A program made the position numbers and the translations under genes. A model generated the notes under the pieces. It saw only the letters and a list, made by a program, of their open reading frames with translations. It was not told the DNA's origin and made no database searches. 64,000 nt of DNA from an uncultured delta proteobacterium (GTDB lineage Bacteria > Myxococcota_A > Polyangia > Polyangiales > Polyangiaceae): positions 1-64,000 of the forward strand of contig CAIVJW010000267.1 of NCBI GenBank assembly GCA_903906315.1, read 5' to 3'. Below are positions 10,001-17,719 of this stretch, in pieces; position 1 is the first letter of the stretch, and each line of letters opens with the position of its first letter.

Positions 10001-12047
10001 GATCGCGCTGCGCGCCGGCGAGGAGCGCGAGCGTGGCGACGGCGCGCGCGCACGTGGGGTCGGCCTCGCTCGCCTGCTCGGCCGTCTTGCGGGCGACGTC
10101 GTACGCGCCGACGCGCCCGTGGAGCTCCGCCGCGACCGCGAGCAGCACGGACCGAAGCGCAGGGCCCACCGGCCTCGCGAGCTGGACCAGGGCCTCGCCT
10201 CGCTCTCGGGCGCGGCCGAGCTCCGCAGCGAGGACGAGCGCGGCGCTGGCCGACGCGCGGTTGCCCACCGCGTCGGCCGTGAGCGGGAGGATCTCCTCGA
10301 GCGCAGCGGCCGCGTCGCCGCGTCGCCGCGCGATCGTGGAGAGCGTCATGCGTGCGCGCACGAGCTCGGCCCGCGCGGCGCCCGCCTCGATGCGCGCGCG
10401 CAGGGCGACCGCGAGCGGCTCGAGCTGCCCCGTCCGAAACGACACCCGCTCGAACGCGAGCGCGGCGGCGCGATCCGACGGGGCCCGGGCCATGAGCTCG
10501 GCGAGCACGGCGAGGTGGGGCTCCGGCTGGTCGGGCCGGCCCGCATACAGCGCGGCGAGCGCCGACAAGTACGGGGCGCGGGCGTCCCCCGAGGCCGCCG
10601 CGAGGCGGGAGCGCGCGTCCGCGAGCGTTTCGTCCTGCGCGCGCTTGCGGGGCAAGAGGCGATCGAGGGCCACGCGGCTCTCCTCGCCGGCTCCCGCGTC
10701 GACGAGCCGCTGGTGGGCGAAGACGGCGAGGGCCGGGTCGTCGAGGTCGCCCTCGGCGACCCGCGCGAGCTCCTTCAGCGCCTCGACGCGCGCGCCGCGC
10801 GCCGCGACGGCATGGCCGCGCGGCCCGCCCGGGCCGACGACGGGGTCGTGCAGCGCGATGCGCACGAGCGCCTCGACGAGGGGCGTGGGATCGCCGAGCC
10901 CAGTCGCGTGGTCGCGCAGCGCCGCGCGCGCCGGCGCGCTGTCGGGCCGGTTCGCTAGCGCCTCGATCCAGGCCTCGGCGGCGCGATCCGAGCTCGCGAG
11001 CGGACCGCCGTACAGGCGCGCGAGGGCCTGGTAGGTGTCCGATCGAGCGAGGCCCTTGCGCCGCTCGGCCTTCAGCTCGAGCCGAAACGCGAAGAGCTCG
11101 TAGAGCCCCGCCGCCGCGAGCACCTCGTCGACCTTGAGGCCGAGATCGCCCTCGAGCTCGCTCTCGAGCTCCGCGTCGAGCGCGGCGCCGATCGCGCGCG
11201 CGGCGTCGCCGTCCTCGAGGGCCGCGAGCATGCGCCCCGTGTGGATCTCGCGCGCCCGCGACGGATCGGTGGCCCAGACCGCGGAGGCGTGCGCGCGCAG
11301 GACCTCGTCGGCCGCGGCGGTCCGGCCACGCCCGGCGAGGGCCGTCGCGAGGGCACCGGCGGGGTCCGCCTCGGCGGGCGCGATCTCGAAGGCGCGCAGG
11401 CGGTCCTCGAACGCGGCTTCCTTGTCGCCGTTCGCCTCGCGACGGACGGCGGCCTCGAGGTACGCGGCGGCCGAGGTCGCGGGTGACACCTCGGCCGGAG
11501 CCCAGGCGGCGAGCGTGCCGAGCAGCTCGCTCGCGATCGCCTCGCGCGTGTCGAGCGTCGCCGCCTCGCGCAGCGTGTCGGCGGCCGCGCCGGGATCGCC
11601 GCCGCGCGCGAGCAGCACGGCGATGCGGACGAGGGTCGGCGCCATCTCCGTCGTGCGCCCAGGCCCGACGAGCCCACGCAGCATGCCCGCCCCGAGCACC
11701 GGCTCGCCGAGCCCGGCCAGCCAGCCCGCGACCTCGGTGCGGAGGGCCGGGTCGTCGCCGAGCGCGAGCGCACGCCGCGCGAGCGCCGTCGCCGTGTCGA
11801 GGTCCGTCCCGCGCGACGCCAGAAGCCGCGCGAGCGTCGTGGCGACCTCGCGCTCGCCGCCGACGTCCCCAGCCGATTGCCGATCGGTCAGGCGCGCACG
11901 GTGGTACGCCTCCTCGGCGCGCGGGCCCGTGTGGCGACGCAGCGGCTCGGCACGCGGCGGGCGGGCCTCCGCGGTGGCAGCTCGCAGCGGTGACGCCCCC
12001 CCCCCCGAGGGTGAGGCGACAGGGGGTTCGGTGGGAGGCGGGCTCAT
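4053..12047 (-). CDS. Giant TPR-repeat protein (2664 aa) with conserved-looking C-terminal domain
   Basis: A 2664-residue, Ala/Arg/Asp/Glu-rich, all-helical protein. From about residue 60 to 2010 it consists of tetratricopeptide-like helix pairs (A-x-x-L/A-x-x-A...D-P patterns), forming a very long solenoid. A Pro/Ala/Ser/Val-rich disordered linker follows (about 2012-2285). The last 380 residues form a distinct globular domain with aromatic motifs (GLFKKDMPHYGLSGLER, LFGYRTGLFHRRTQ) and a conserved-looking ILAGEVRD segment. There is no signal peptide or membrane helix, so it is probably a cytoplasmic scaffold. The start is ATG at 12045-12047, 95 bp downstream of sppA and just after a terminator hairpin, suggesting its own transcription. 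Composition matches the neighbours. The function is unknown; TPR solenoids bind protein partners, and the C-terminal domain may be the effector part. Confidence 0.88.
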   Translation of the reverse strand: MSPPPTEPPVASPSGGGASPLRAATAEARPPRAEPLRRHTGPRAEEAYHRARLTDRQSAGDVGGEREVATTLARLLASRGTDLDTATALARRALALGDDPALRTEVAGWLAGLGEPVLGAGMLRGLVGPGRTTEMAPTLVRIAVLLARGGDPGAAADTLREAATLDTREAIASELLGTLAAWAPAEVSPATSAAAYLEAAVRREANGDKEAAFEDRLRAFEIAPAEADPAGALATALAGRGRTAAADEVLRAHASAVWATDPSRAREIHTGRMLAALEDGDAARAIGAALDAELESELEGDLGLKVDEVLAAAGLYELFAFRLELKAERRKGLARSDTYQALARLYGGPLASSDRAAEAWIEALANRPDSAPARAALRDHATGLGDPTPLVEALVRIALHDPVVGPGGPRGHAVAARGARVEALKELARVAEGDLDDPALAVFAHQRLVDAGAGEESRVALDRLLPRKRAQDETLADARSRLAAASGDARAPYLSALAALYAGRPDQPEPHLAVLAELMARAPSDRAAALAFERVSFRTGQLEPLAVALRARIEAGAARAELVRARMTLSTIARRRGDAAAALEEILPLTADAVGNRASASAALVLAAELGRARERGEALVQLARPVGPALRSVLLAVAAELHGRVGAYDVARKTAEQASEADPTCARAVATLALLAGAQRDRVAAGAVERAMGVIVPRGALCDGLAEALEELGELQLALAWTQRWLALRPGCPRAIKKLLRRAVAARDASRIADAITWMLSQPEPMGSLGTAFTDALQTLFELDQARALGFARRSLDVFGPRLTVLRHTLLELAHRAADSGLAIAVLERWIASDPGAGKTVEPLLDLARRRADAGDWTGASRELCRASLRLPLPGDAPDPLVGAPPDPVGLLEAIEQVERRAAAAGASVGSDGLVALGESRARVLSSLGPDRAAGAAEAFRQLAALRWDLAHDHPGAEEALYLASELVPEGGAERYARDLCELGGVHEAIAALTRRAAPEVGVVAPTPMSAADSLVRFDPDRKRRARLLVEAASLADEHGLADRALAAAAAAIEIDPTRADAIAIVEKSAHVDDGFAVLDRAYRHLAEAALGCYGRRAAHYRAARQFEKNGHFDLALRHAAACFEAVPAEGTSYELLARLAERAGDSTEVMRAIERVAAACEPAARTVWLKRAASFAGPSPEGVRARLDILLRALVLHPDVDTVVLVGAAARDLAALEVDVDIERMRFQRAARATLPRLDGPEGSRTAIALARVAVDLLSDPKLALEALGRGMRVDGDLDEFATLASAVPALARAEEAPAFVSSVQEAADKPYASVGAPLLRLAADLAAALGHDARAAALLVQAVRRAPEDDDLIARTDAVVRRAGDPALSRAFEDAVPISTRVGAASRVAEGLSRKGEDDAAIALLERALDAVGLRDQDRAGLLGRLRAALDVAGRSADVERVLRRQVDRSDLGAPARSGAVRELADHLIERGRHDAALEVLVDLAIAVPVDDALVAIIVREAVAVGGERAAYEALGDVLARAADDGSRARLLRALAPLAGELGERAAAADQYEALAKLDPADAAALELLERQASDRGDHAGVAALLARRIALCTGADARRALRLRRAAVLEQRLGRLDEAATELEAVLAEADGDLGALRYLADVRERLGDRAGAAPQWRKLAELAETDEDRADAAVRACRAYLAGGDATAARGVLDGVASIAPRDVVLSLRVDLARIQGDPKALGAALDDLAGAAQALDVKAAAYLLEASSLASRSGDDATALDRARRAVGFAPDDPGALLEARRLEYRARGAGTPREAQAIVEELGLVAPRLAPDQVELHAFLLAEELDVIQGGGAGLRELSKRHAEVGPLPLVALGMAERLARTRSFDAALPLFEKALEGDLRGLRGRGHVAIAAADAAVQVSALDAAARWLDEAAEDPDARALALRRKLELQASSSDLEVARAALEELAKVATGAMRARVLGQLARVLTPTDPVRAIALYGEAAPLAADRALYAILVEEQKLVQDSLPTSSAPEAPSSADLAVPATPDDHPSSTAPAPSLEAPSSVATRPADPEAPEEAPSVAAADPVNEEASNATVVAAPDVARAASVVVDGDPVIEVVPLVVVQGSDDPAPAGPVAAVGRLVEVAGGQDPAPETADPAPQPVAKLEGEPPPPAVASPTPRVAIAPPPPPLPRFAPPAAASAPPAAALPSRGPGRAAPPSAAPPLSPSMQPLPRHPSSMAMAATRRPTPPPTHAWSLHGEVGAKESPEAGVAPAEAMPTSLRSPHSSWPAKAANAPAADDAAVASLFEAFHQGSFDAGERLIDLFGDAPDRTRDVLAIRRHQAALRPGDRGVLQKLHNAALGERDAVYARAIDHVLRAFDAGAGPLPPPPLSAQRELPEGFAPVLLRGLGLPICEALGIACETGLFKKDMPHYGLSGLERVQPNAPTLLGETYGRIVHLFGYRTGLFHRRTQGELEAQIGLLVPPAVILAGEVRDETPELRYLLGALLTGALDTYALLNALPEDSVRTLIDAMRAAFGPVGAAPRGSSAVVHLAQQLWQTVPPRAERRLREIFAEPEGLDYEQALGASRQAMRRAGLYASGNLALAVKKTIAELHLALDVPLGAPDGLAKACAKSPAIADLVRFATRTEYADARWQPSQTPERRRPESTSRFRAPGT

Positions 12048-12111
12048 ACGGCGTGCGTCGAGCCGCGGGATGCGGCGTCACGTGAGCGTATCAGAGCGCC
12101 CCGCCAGCTGG

Positions 12112-12134
12112 AAAAGTTGCGCCGATTCGGCGCA
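12112..12134 (-). terminator. Intrinsic terminator after sppA
   Basis: On the minus strand the inverted repeat TGCGCCG/CGGCGCA (7-bp stem, 3-nt loop, + positions 12118-12134) is followed by ACTTTTCC. It lies 8 bp past the sppA stop codon and before the giant TPR gene. A stem followed by a T run is rare in this GC-rich DNA, so a true intrinsic terminator is likely. Confidence 0.62.
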
Positions 12135-12142
12135 GCCGTGCG

Positions 12143-13987
12143 TCAGCGTACGGAGAGCACGAACGGCAGGGCCGCGAGCGTGCGCTCGCCGTCGACGACC
12201 GGGCGCACGGAAGCGATGAAGGTCTGGACCTCCGGCAGGAGCGCGCGCCAGGGCTCGACGACCACCTCTCTCGCCGCGCGCTCGGCGCGGGTCGCGAAAG
12301 CTCCGCGGGCGCTCTCCGCGTCCTCGTCGTCGTCGCCGTCGAGCAGGTCGAAGAGCGGCGCCTGATCGCCCACCACCTCGAGCGGCGCGTCGTCCGGGAG
12401 CTTCGCGAGGTCGCGCGCGAGCTTCAGCGCGTCGGCGAGGCCGCCGAGCTCGTCGACGAGCCCTCGCTGCTTGGCGTCGGCGCCGCCGAAAATCTGGCCC
12501 TCGGCGGAACTCGCGACGCGCGCGACGTCGAGCTTCCGGCCGTCGGCGACCCGCGACAGGAAGAGGTCGTACACGGACGTCATCGAGGCGAGCACCCGGG
12601 CCCGCGTGGGCGCGTCCCAGGGCGTGAACGGCGACATGTACGTCGCGCGAGCCGCCTTCTGCGGGTCCGGCGCGGCGGCGACGGTCTCGACGTGCACGCC
12701 GAGCTGCTCGAGGGCGTCGCCGATGGCGAGCTTTCCGCCGACGACGCCGATCGACCCGACGATGCTCGTGGGCTCGGCGAGGACCTTCGTCGCCGCGCAC
12801 GCGAGGTAGTAGCCGCCGCTCGCGGCCATGCCCCCGATCGACACGACGAGGGGCTTCTTGTCGCGGAGGGCGATGAGCTTCTTCCACAGGAGGTCCGACG
12901 CGAGCGCCGAGCCGCCGGGGGAGTCGATGCGCAGCACGACGACCTTGGTCGCGCCGTCGGCCGTGAGCCGCGCGATCGTGCGGCCGAGGTCGCGCTCGGT
13001 GATGCCCTCGGAGCCGCCGAAAGGGAGCGGCGAGGGCGAGCCCCCCATCGAGATCGCCCCGATCGCGCGGACGACCGCGACGTGCGGGGTGCCGACGTGG
13101 CTCGCGCCCGAGAGGCTGCGCAGCACGTCGAGCACGCCGCCCGAGGCCGCGGAGCCGGTGTCCGCGGACCCGAACCGGACGGCGACGCGGTCGACCGACG
13201 CGGCCTTCTTGGCAGCGTCGCGCGCCTCGTCGGGCGTGCCGATCTCGTCGACGAGCCCGCGCGCCTTGGCCTCCGCGGGCGTGAACGGGCCATCCTCCGC
13301 CTGATCGGCGACGGCGGGGCTGCGCCCCTTGCCGAGCGCCTCGAGCCACGCGGTCCGGACGCCGCGGAGCGCGCCCTCGAGCGACGCGCGAGCCTCGGGG
13401 CTGGGCGCGTCGCGCGTGAAGGGCTCGCTGGCGCCCTTGAACTTGCCGACCTGGAGGAAGTCGACGCCGACATGGAGTCTGTCGAGCAAGCGGGCCGCGA
13501 AGACGAGCTGAGCGGCGATGCCGACCGAGTCGACGCCGCCCGCGGGGCTCACCCACAGGCTCGAGCAGCCGGTCGCGGCGAGCAGCAGCGTGCCGTTGGC
13601 GTAGTCGTGAGCGTGGCAGACGACGGGCTTGCCTTTCGCACGAACCTCGCCGAGGAGCCGCCCGGCCTCGGCCGCGCGCGCTAGCGGCAGGGCGCCGCCG
13701 CCGAGGCGCACGAACACGCCCTTGGTGCTCGCATCGTCGCGGAGCGCGGGCAGGAGGCGCACCAGGTCGAGCAGAGTGTGCTTGCCCTGCCCGCCGAAGA
13801 GCGAGGCGGGCACGTGCTCGGGCAGGCCGCGCCCGAGGTCGATCTCGACGAGCGCGGGCGCGGCGAGATCGATCCGACGCGACGGCTTGGCGGACGAGGC
13901 GGGCCCCGCGCCGGAGCGCGCCCGGCCGTCGCAGCCGCTCGCCACGGCCACGAGCAGCAGCGCCGCGAGGGCGCAGCGTCGCCTCAA
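12143..13987 (-). CDS. sppA: Signal peptide peptidase SppA, 67K-type, lipoprotein form
   Basis: Serine protease of 614 aa with two tandem SppA/crotonase-fold halves, as in the E. coli-type enzyme, which degrades cleaved signal peptides at the membrane. The N-terminal half carries the general-base Lys in VGKFKGASEPF (Lys184) and the C-terminal half the nucleophile in GGMAASGGYY (Ser390). DSPGGS and the GSIG segment are also present. The TTG start at 13985-13987 is chosen because it begins MRRRCALAALLLVAVASGC, a good signal peptide with lipobox ASGC (Cys19), and because TTGA overlaps the upstream stop by 4 bp. E. coli SppA is membrane-anchored by a helix; here the anchor appears to be lipid. 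A hairpin terminator follows. The function is secure; the lipoprotein form is inference. Confidence 0.9.
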   Translation of the reverse strand: MRRRCALAALLLVAVASGCDGRARSGAGPASSAKPSRRIDLAAPALVEIDLGRGLPEHVPASLFGGQGKHTLLDLVRLLPALRDDASTKGVFVRLGGGALPLARAAEAGRLLGEVRAKGKPVVCHAHDYANGTLLLAATGCSSLWVSPAGGVDSVGIAAQLVFAARLLDRLHVGVDFLQVGKFKGASEPFTRDAPSPEARASLEGALRGVRTAWLEALGKGRSPAVADQAEDGPFTPAEAKARGLVDEIGTPDEARDAAKKAASVDRVAVRFGSADTGSAASGGVLDVLRSLSGASHVGTPHVAVVRAIGAISMGGSPSPLPFGGSEGITERDLGRTIARLTADGATKVVVLRIDSPGGSALASDLLWKKLIALRDKKPLVVSIGGMAASGGYYLACAATKVLAEPTSIVGSIGVVGGKLAIGDALEQLGVHVETVAAAPDPQKAARATYMSPFTPWDAPTRARVLASMTSVYDLFLSRVADGRKLDVARVASSAEGQIFGGADAKQRGLVDELGGLADALKLARDLAKLPDDAPLEVVGDQAPLFDLLDGDDDEDAESARGAFATRAERAAREVVVEPWRALLPEVQTFIASVRPVVDGERTLAALPFVLSVR

Positions 13988-16062
13988 GGCTTGAATCCCG
14001 GCAGATCCGAGGTGTCGACGGGCGCGGGCGCGGCCGGCGCGGACGACGGAGCGGCGGCCGGCTTCCTCGGCTCGACGCCGGGCAGGTCGGACGTGTCGAC
14101 GGGCACGCCCGGCTGCGGAGCGACGTAGTCGTCGGGCACGCGGTCGGACGCGATCCACGATCCGCCCGAACGCCCGCTGCCGACGCGCTTGCCGCCGCGA
14201 TCCTTGTCGGCCGGGGGCTTGTCGGCGCTCGGCGCAACCGCCGCGACCGCCTCGCCGGCCTTGGGCTTGCCGTCCTTGCCCTTCGCGTCGGGCTTGTCCG
14301 CTCGGGCGACGAAGGCGCGGAGCGGCTGCATGAGCGCGTAGGTGCGCGGCAACGCCGCGAGCCGCTCGATCTCGGCGCGGGCGCCGGCGCCGTCGCCGGA
14401 CCTCGCGAGCGCGTAAGCGAGCAGGGCCTTGGCACGACCGAGGCCCTGCTCGGCAGCGGCGGCGCCGCGGAGGCGCTCCACGACCGTGGGCAAGCTCGGG
14501 TTGGCCTCGGCGAGGTCGAGCGCCGCGAGCGAGAGCGCGCTCTCCGGGTGCACGCTGGCCGCGCCGAGCGCCGTCACGAGCTTGCGCGCGCCGTCGAGGT
14601 CGCCGCTGATCCGGAGCGAGTCGAGGCGCGCCCGCACGGCGGCCGGCTCCTTCGCGGCCAGCTCGAACGCGCGAGCGGACGCCTTGTGCGCGCGCTCCGC
14701 CGCTTGATCGAGCTCGCGCTTGGCTGCGGGCTGATCGGGATCGTCGGCGGCGAGGAGGCGAACCGCGAGCCAGCGGGTGTCGGCGCGCACGACCGCGAGG
14801 CGCGCGAGCCCGATGACCACGCGCGGGTCGGTCTCGACGAGCACGCTCGCCTTGTCGAGCGCCTCCTTCGCGGCCTCGAGGTCGCCGTCGACCATGGCCT
14901 GCTCGCCCTGCGCGAGCAGCAGCGCGATGCGCTCGTCCGTCACGGCGGGCGCGGGACGCCCGGGCTGCGGTGCGACGAAGCGCCGGCCGATGGTGAGCGC
15001 GCCGAGCACGATCACGCCGCCGAGCACGAGGCCCGCGATCCAGCGCGAGCCGGCGCGACGCGAGGTGGCGGGAGCGGAGAAGCGAGGATCGGCGTAGCCC
15101 TCCTCGTAGGACGCACGGGATTCGGTGATGGATCGCGAATCGCCTTCGTAGCGGCCCTCGAGCGACGCGCGCACGTCCGTCCGTGCCGAAACGCCGCCGC
15201 GCAGGCGGCCGGGGCTCTGCGTCGGGGCGCTCGAATCCGGGGCGTCCGACGCCTCCGATCCCCCGACGCCGATGAGCGTGCTGGTCCGCGATGCGAGCGT
15301 GTTGGGGAGGGGACCGCCGCTCCTCGCGCGCGGCGGCGGGGTCGGCGGCGGGGGAAGCGGAGGAGGAGGCGTCGACGCGGGCGCGCCGCGGGGAGGCGGA
15401 GGGGGCGGCGGCATCGGCGGCCCCGAGGCAGGTTTCCCGGGCGCGCGGGGCGGCAGCGGCGGCAGCGGCGCAGGCAAGGGAGGCGCGCCGTCCGAAGCGG
15501 CGGCGCGCGCCGGAGGTGGAGGCTTGGGCGGTGGAGGCGTCGCGGCGGCGCGGTTCGGCAGCGGCGGCGGAATCGACGGAACGCGACGTGTCGGCGGCGC
15601 GGCGAGGGGCGCCTCGGCGTCGACCTTGGCCGGCGGCGCGGCGAGCGGGAGCGCGAACGCGACCGAGGACTCGGCGCGCGGCGGCACCGGCGAGGGCGCG
15701 CCGCCGAGGCCGAGGACGGTCGACGCGAGCGACGGCCCCGGGACGACGGCGCTCGCGAAGAACGGGTCGAGCTCGGCGATGGATCCGAGCCGGCGCGGGC
15801 GGGCCCCTTCGCGCGCCAGCACGTCGTCGCGGGTGACCTTGCCGCGACCGATCGCCTGCTGAAGCTCACGGAGGGCGGCGAACTCGATCTCCCGCCCATC
15901 GACCGTCCGCACCATCCAGCTCTCGGCGGCGCCGCCGGGGTCGGCCTTTCGGACCTTGAACTGGAAGCCGCAGCTCGTGCACTTGACGGTCGTCCCCCGC
16001 CCCGACACCAGCGCGTCGTCGAACTCGTACTCGGTGCCGCAGCGCTCGCAGGTGACGTCCAT
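13984..16062 (-). CDS. Zinc-ribbon / GYF-like / TPR single-pass membrane protein
   Basis: A 692-aa protein. It begins with an MJ0042-type zinc ribbon (CERCGTEYEFDD...CTSCGFQF, two CxxC pairs). A roughly 55-residue domain (WMVRTVDGREIEF...LGSIAELDPFF) follows, resembling the GYF-like domains that come after zinc ribbons in myxobacterial motility and polarity proteins such as GltJ/AgmX. Then come about 200 residues of Pro-rich disorder, one membrane helix near residue 345 (WIAGLVLGGVIVLGALTI), and a TPR-like helical part. The C-terminus has two copies of PVDTSDLPG. The zinc ribbon would be cytoplasmic and the TPR part periplasmic. Its stop codon overlaps the TTG start of sppA, so the two are translationally coupled. 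The resemblance to motility proteins concerns architecture only; function is not established. Confidence 0.8.
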   Translation of the reverse strand: MDVTCERCGTEYEFDDALVSGRGTTVKCTSCGFQFKVRKADPGGAAESWMVRTVDGREIEFAALRELQQAIGRGKVTRDDVLAREGARPRRLGSIAELDPFFASAVVPGPSLASTVLGLGGAPSPVPPRAESSVAFALPLAAPPAKVDAEAPLAAPPTRRVPSIPPPLPNRAAATPPPPKPPPPARAAASDGAPPLPAPLPPLPPRAPGKPASGPPMPPPPPPPRGAPASTPPPPLPPPPTPPPRARSGGPLPNTLASRTSTLIGVGGSEASDAPDSSAPTQSPGRLRGGVSARTDVRASLEGRYEGDSRSITESRASYEEGYADPRFSAPATSRRAGSRWIAGLVLGGVIVLGALTIGRRFVAPQPGRPAPAVTDERIALLLAQGEQAMVDGDLEAAKEALDKASVLVETDPRVVIGLARLAVVRADTRWLAVRLLAADDPDQPAAKRELDQAAERAHKASARAFELAAKEPAAVRARLDSLRISGDLDGARKLVTALGAASVHPESALSLAALDLAEANPSLPTVVERLRGAAAAEQGLGRAKALLAYALARSGDGAGARAEIERLAALPRTYALMQPLRAFVARADKPDAKGKDGKPKAGEAVAAVAPSADKPPADKDRGGKRVGSGRSGGSWIASDRVPDDYVAPQPGVPVDTSDLPGVEPRKPAAAPSSAPAAPAPVDTSDLPGFKP

Positions 16063-16284
16063 CTCGCTTCGGCGGAGAAACTAGCACACCCCACGTCCTC
16101 GCCACCCGTTCGCGGCAACGCGCGGCGGGCTGGAGCGGTCCTCCGTATCCGTCTGACGACGCCGCGGCGGGTGCGCGGACGGCGCAGGATCGGTCCTGGG
16201 CGCGGAGCCACCCCGCCACAGCGAGCCGTGAACCACGCTTCACGTCGGGCCGGCACCGGCGCCCAGAACCGCGGCCCTTGTCTG

Positions 16285-16300
16285 GGGCATGTCGCTTGCT
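16285..16300 (+). promoter_or_regulatory. Sigma54 (-24/-12)-like promoter for the Cys-rich lipoprotein gene
   Basis: GGGCATGTCGCTTGCT matches the TGGCACG-N4-TTGCW consensus at 10 of 12 defined positions. GG and GC are separated by exactly 10 nt, which is the diagnostic spacing. The predicted start is about 30 nt before the ATG at 16342. Myxobacteria use many sigma54 promoters with enhancer-binding proteins; no enhancer site was identified by eye. Confidence 0.42.
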
Positions 16301-16341
16301 ACCCTCGAAACGCAGCCGAACGCTTGGTTTGGGAGACGGCC

Positions 16342-17565
16342 ATGAAGCAACTTTCCGTGCTCGGGTTCCTCGGAGTGCTGACGACCGTGCTCGCGGGGTG
16401 CCCGATCTACGAGGGCAACAACCGCGGCGACGGACCGTGCGCCTACGACGGCTGCATGGCCGCAGGGCCGGCGACGACGACGACGTCCGGCAACGCGGGC
16501 GCGACGTGCAGCAGCCCGTCGGGCTGCGGGACGAACGAGACGTGCGGTCAGGACGGCCTGTGCCACCCGGGCGACTGCACGTTCTGGGGCTGCGTCTCGG
16601 GCACCACGTGCGAGGTCGACCAGAGCCTCGGCGCGTCGTGCGTCGCGGGCGGAGGCACCGGCGGCGCGGCCCAGGGCGGCGCAGGCCAAGGCGGCCAGGG
16701 CGGCGCGGCGCAGGGAGGCGCAGCGCAAGGCGGCCAGGGCGGCGCCGCGCAAGGAGGAGGCGGCCAGGGCGGCCAGGCGCCGGTCTACTGCGGCAACCCG
16801 GACGACTGCGGCCAAGGGCTGCTGTGCGCGCCCGACGGGACCTGCAAGGCCGGCGACTGCACGAAGATCGGCTGCGTGTACGGGTACCTGTGCGACGGGC
16901 CGAGCAAGACGTGCAAGCCCGTGGGCGCCGACGCATGCGGCGCCGACGCGGACTGCGCCGCCAAGGGCGCGGGCTACGCATGCCTCGACGGCGTTTGCAC
17001 CTCGCCCGCCGACCAGTGCTGGGACCAGGGCCAGTGCCCCGCAGGCGACAAGTGCGCCGGGGGAAAGTGCGTCGGGGCCTGCTCGGCCGACGGCGACTGC
17101 GGCGGCGGCTTCGGCTGCGACCTCGCGCTCGGGGTCTGCTCGAAGGTCCAGCAGCCGTGCACCCTCACGAACGACTGCGGCAGCGCCGCGCTCGTCTGCG
17201 TGGATGGCGCCTGTGTCGGACGGAGCAACCAGGGCACGTGCTCGGACCCCGGCACGGTCTGGGTCGAGAACGGTTGCCTGCCCACCGAAAAAGCGACGTT
17301 CAAGTGCAGCGGCGACGGGGTGCAGGACGTCTGCCTCGACGGGTCCATCTGCCTGCACCACGGCTGCTACATCTCGTGCGAGGCGAACCAGGCGATCTGC
17401 GCGAACCTGTCCGGACTGCCGCTGTGCAAGCCCGTCACGACGGCCTCCGGCGTGCACCCGGTGTGCAGCTCGAGCCAGAACCTCGGCAGCGAGTGCGATC
17501 TCACCGCCAACCCGCCGAAGCCCTGCGACCAGGGCAAGGTCTGCATCGACGGCTTCTGCAAGTAG
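16342..17565 (+). CDS. Cys-rich lipoprotein with Gly/Gln-rich spacer
   Basis: Predicted surface lipoprotein of 407 aa. ATG at 16342 follows a GGGAG ribosome site and begins MKQLSVLGFLGVLTTVLAGC, a clear lipoprotein signal with lipobox LAGC. A short Cys module (CGTNETCGQDGLC) is followed by a low-complexity spacer of AQGGQGG units. After it come at least six Cys modules of the CxxDxDCxxG...C type seen in many exported myxobacterial proteins (CGNPDDCGQGLLC, CGADADCAAKG, CSADGDCGGGFGC). The cysteines probably form disulfides outside the cytoplasm. No catalytic motif is visible, so a structural or adhesive role is inference. It stands alone between a possible sigma54 promoter and a strong terminator hairpin. 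Confidence 0.85.
   Translation: MKQLSVLGFLGVLTTVLAGCPIYEGNNRGDGPCAYDGCMAAGPATTTTSGNAGATCSSPSGCGTNETCGQDGLCHPGDCTFWGCVSGTTCEVDQSLGASCVAGGGTGGAAQGGAGQGGQGGAAQGGAAQGGQGGAAQGGGGQGGQAPVYCGNPDDCGQGLLCAPDGTCKAGDCTKIGCVYGYLCDGPSKTCKPVGADACGADADCAAKGAGYACLDGVCTSPADQCWDQGQCPAGDKCAGGKCVGACSADGDCGGGFGCDLALGVCSKVQQPCTLTNDCGSAALVCVDGACVGRSNQGTCSDPGTVWVENGCLPTEKATFKCSGDGVQDVCLDGSICLHHGCYISCEANQAICANLSGLPLCKPVTTASGVHPVCSSSQNLGSECDLTANPPKPCDQGKVCIDGFCK
16648..16778 (+). repeat. In-gene Gly-Gly-Gln-Gly microrepeat (spacer of lipoprotein)
   Basis: Degenerate repeats of GGCGGCCAGGGC and GCGCAAGGCGGC encode about 40 residues of AQGGQGG-type sequence. This looks like a flexible stalk that could change length by slippage or unequal recombination. 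Confidence 0.7.
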
Positions 17566-17576
17566 CCCGGCGAGCC

Positions 17577-17614
17577 AGCGACCGCGCCCGTGGCAGGCCA
17601 CGGCGCGGGTCGCT
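17577..17614. terminator. Bidirectional hairpin between convergent genes
   Basis: A long stem (AGCGACC-GCGCC-GTGG against CCAC-GGCGC-GGGTCGCT, two single-base bulges, 3-nt loop) lies 11 bp after the lipoprotein stop and about 100 bp before the end of the convergent minus-strand gene. There is no T run, as is common in this GC-rich DNA. It could end transcription from both sides. Confidence 0.55.
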
Positions 17615-17719
17615 CGCCGCGCGAAGACCCCGCTCGAGGGGGAGGGACGGGCATCACGGATGGGCGAGCCGCCGCTCCAATGAGGCCGCGCCACCGGCCG
17701 GAGGGCCCAGGGCTCGCCC

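Noticed and set aside
6576-10958. A 1460-codon open frame on the plus strand opposite the giant TPR gene
   Set aside because: Arg/Ala/Gly composition with no domain; it exists because GC-rich coding DNA lacks stops in the antisense frame. The minus-strand TPR protein explains the codon bias.
8407-12081. A 1224-codon minus-strand frame overlapping the TPR gene
   Set aside because: Second frame of the same strand, Arg-rich, no motif; a shadow of the real gene.
16648-16778. Gly/Gln repeat as a CRISPR or mobile repeat
   Set aside because: In-frame, coding, variable units and no spacer structure; it is a protein low-complexity stalk.
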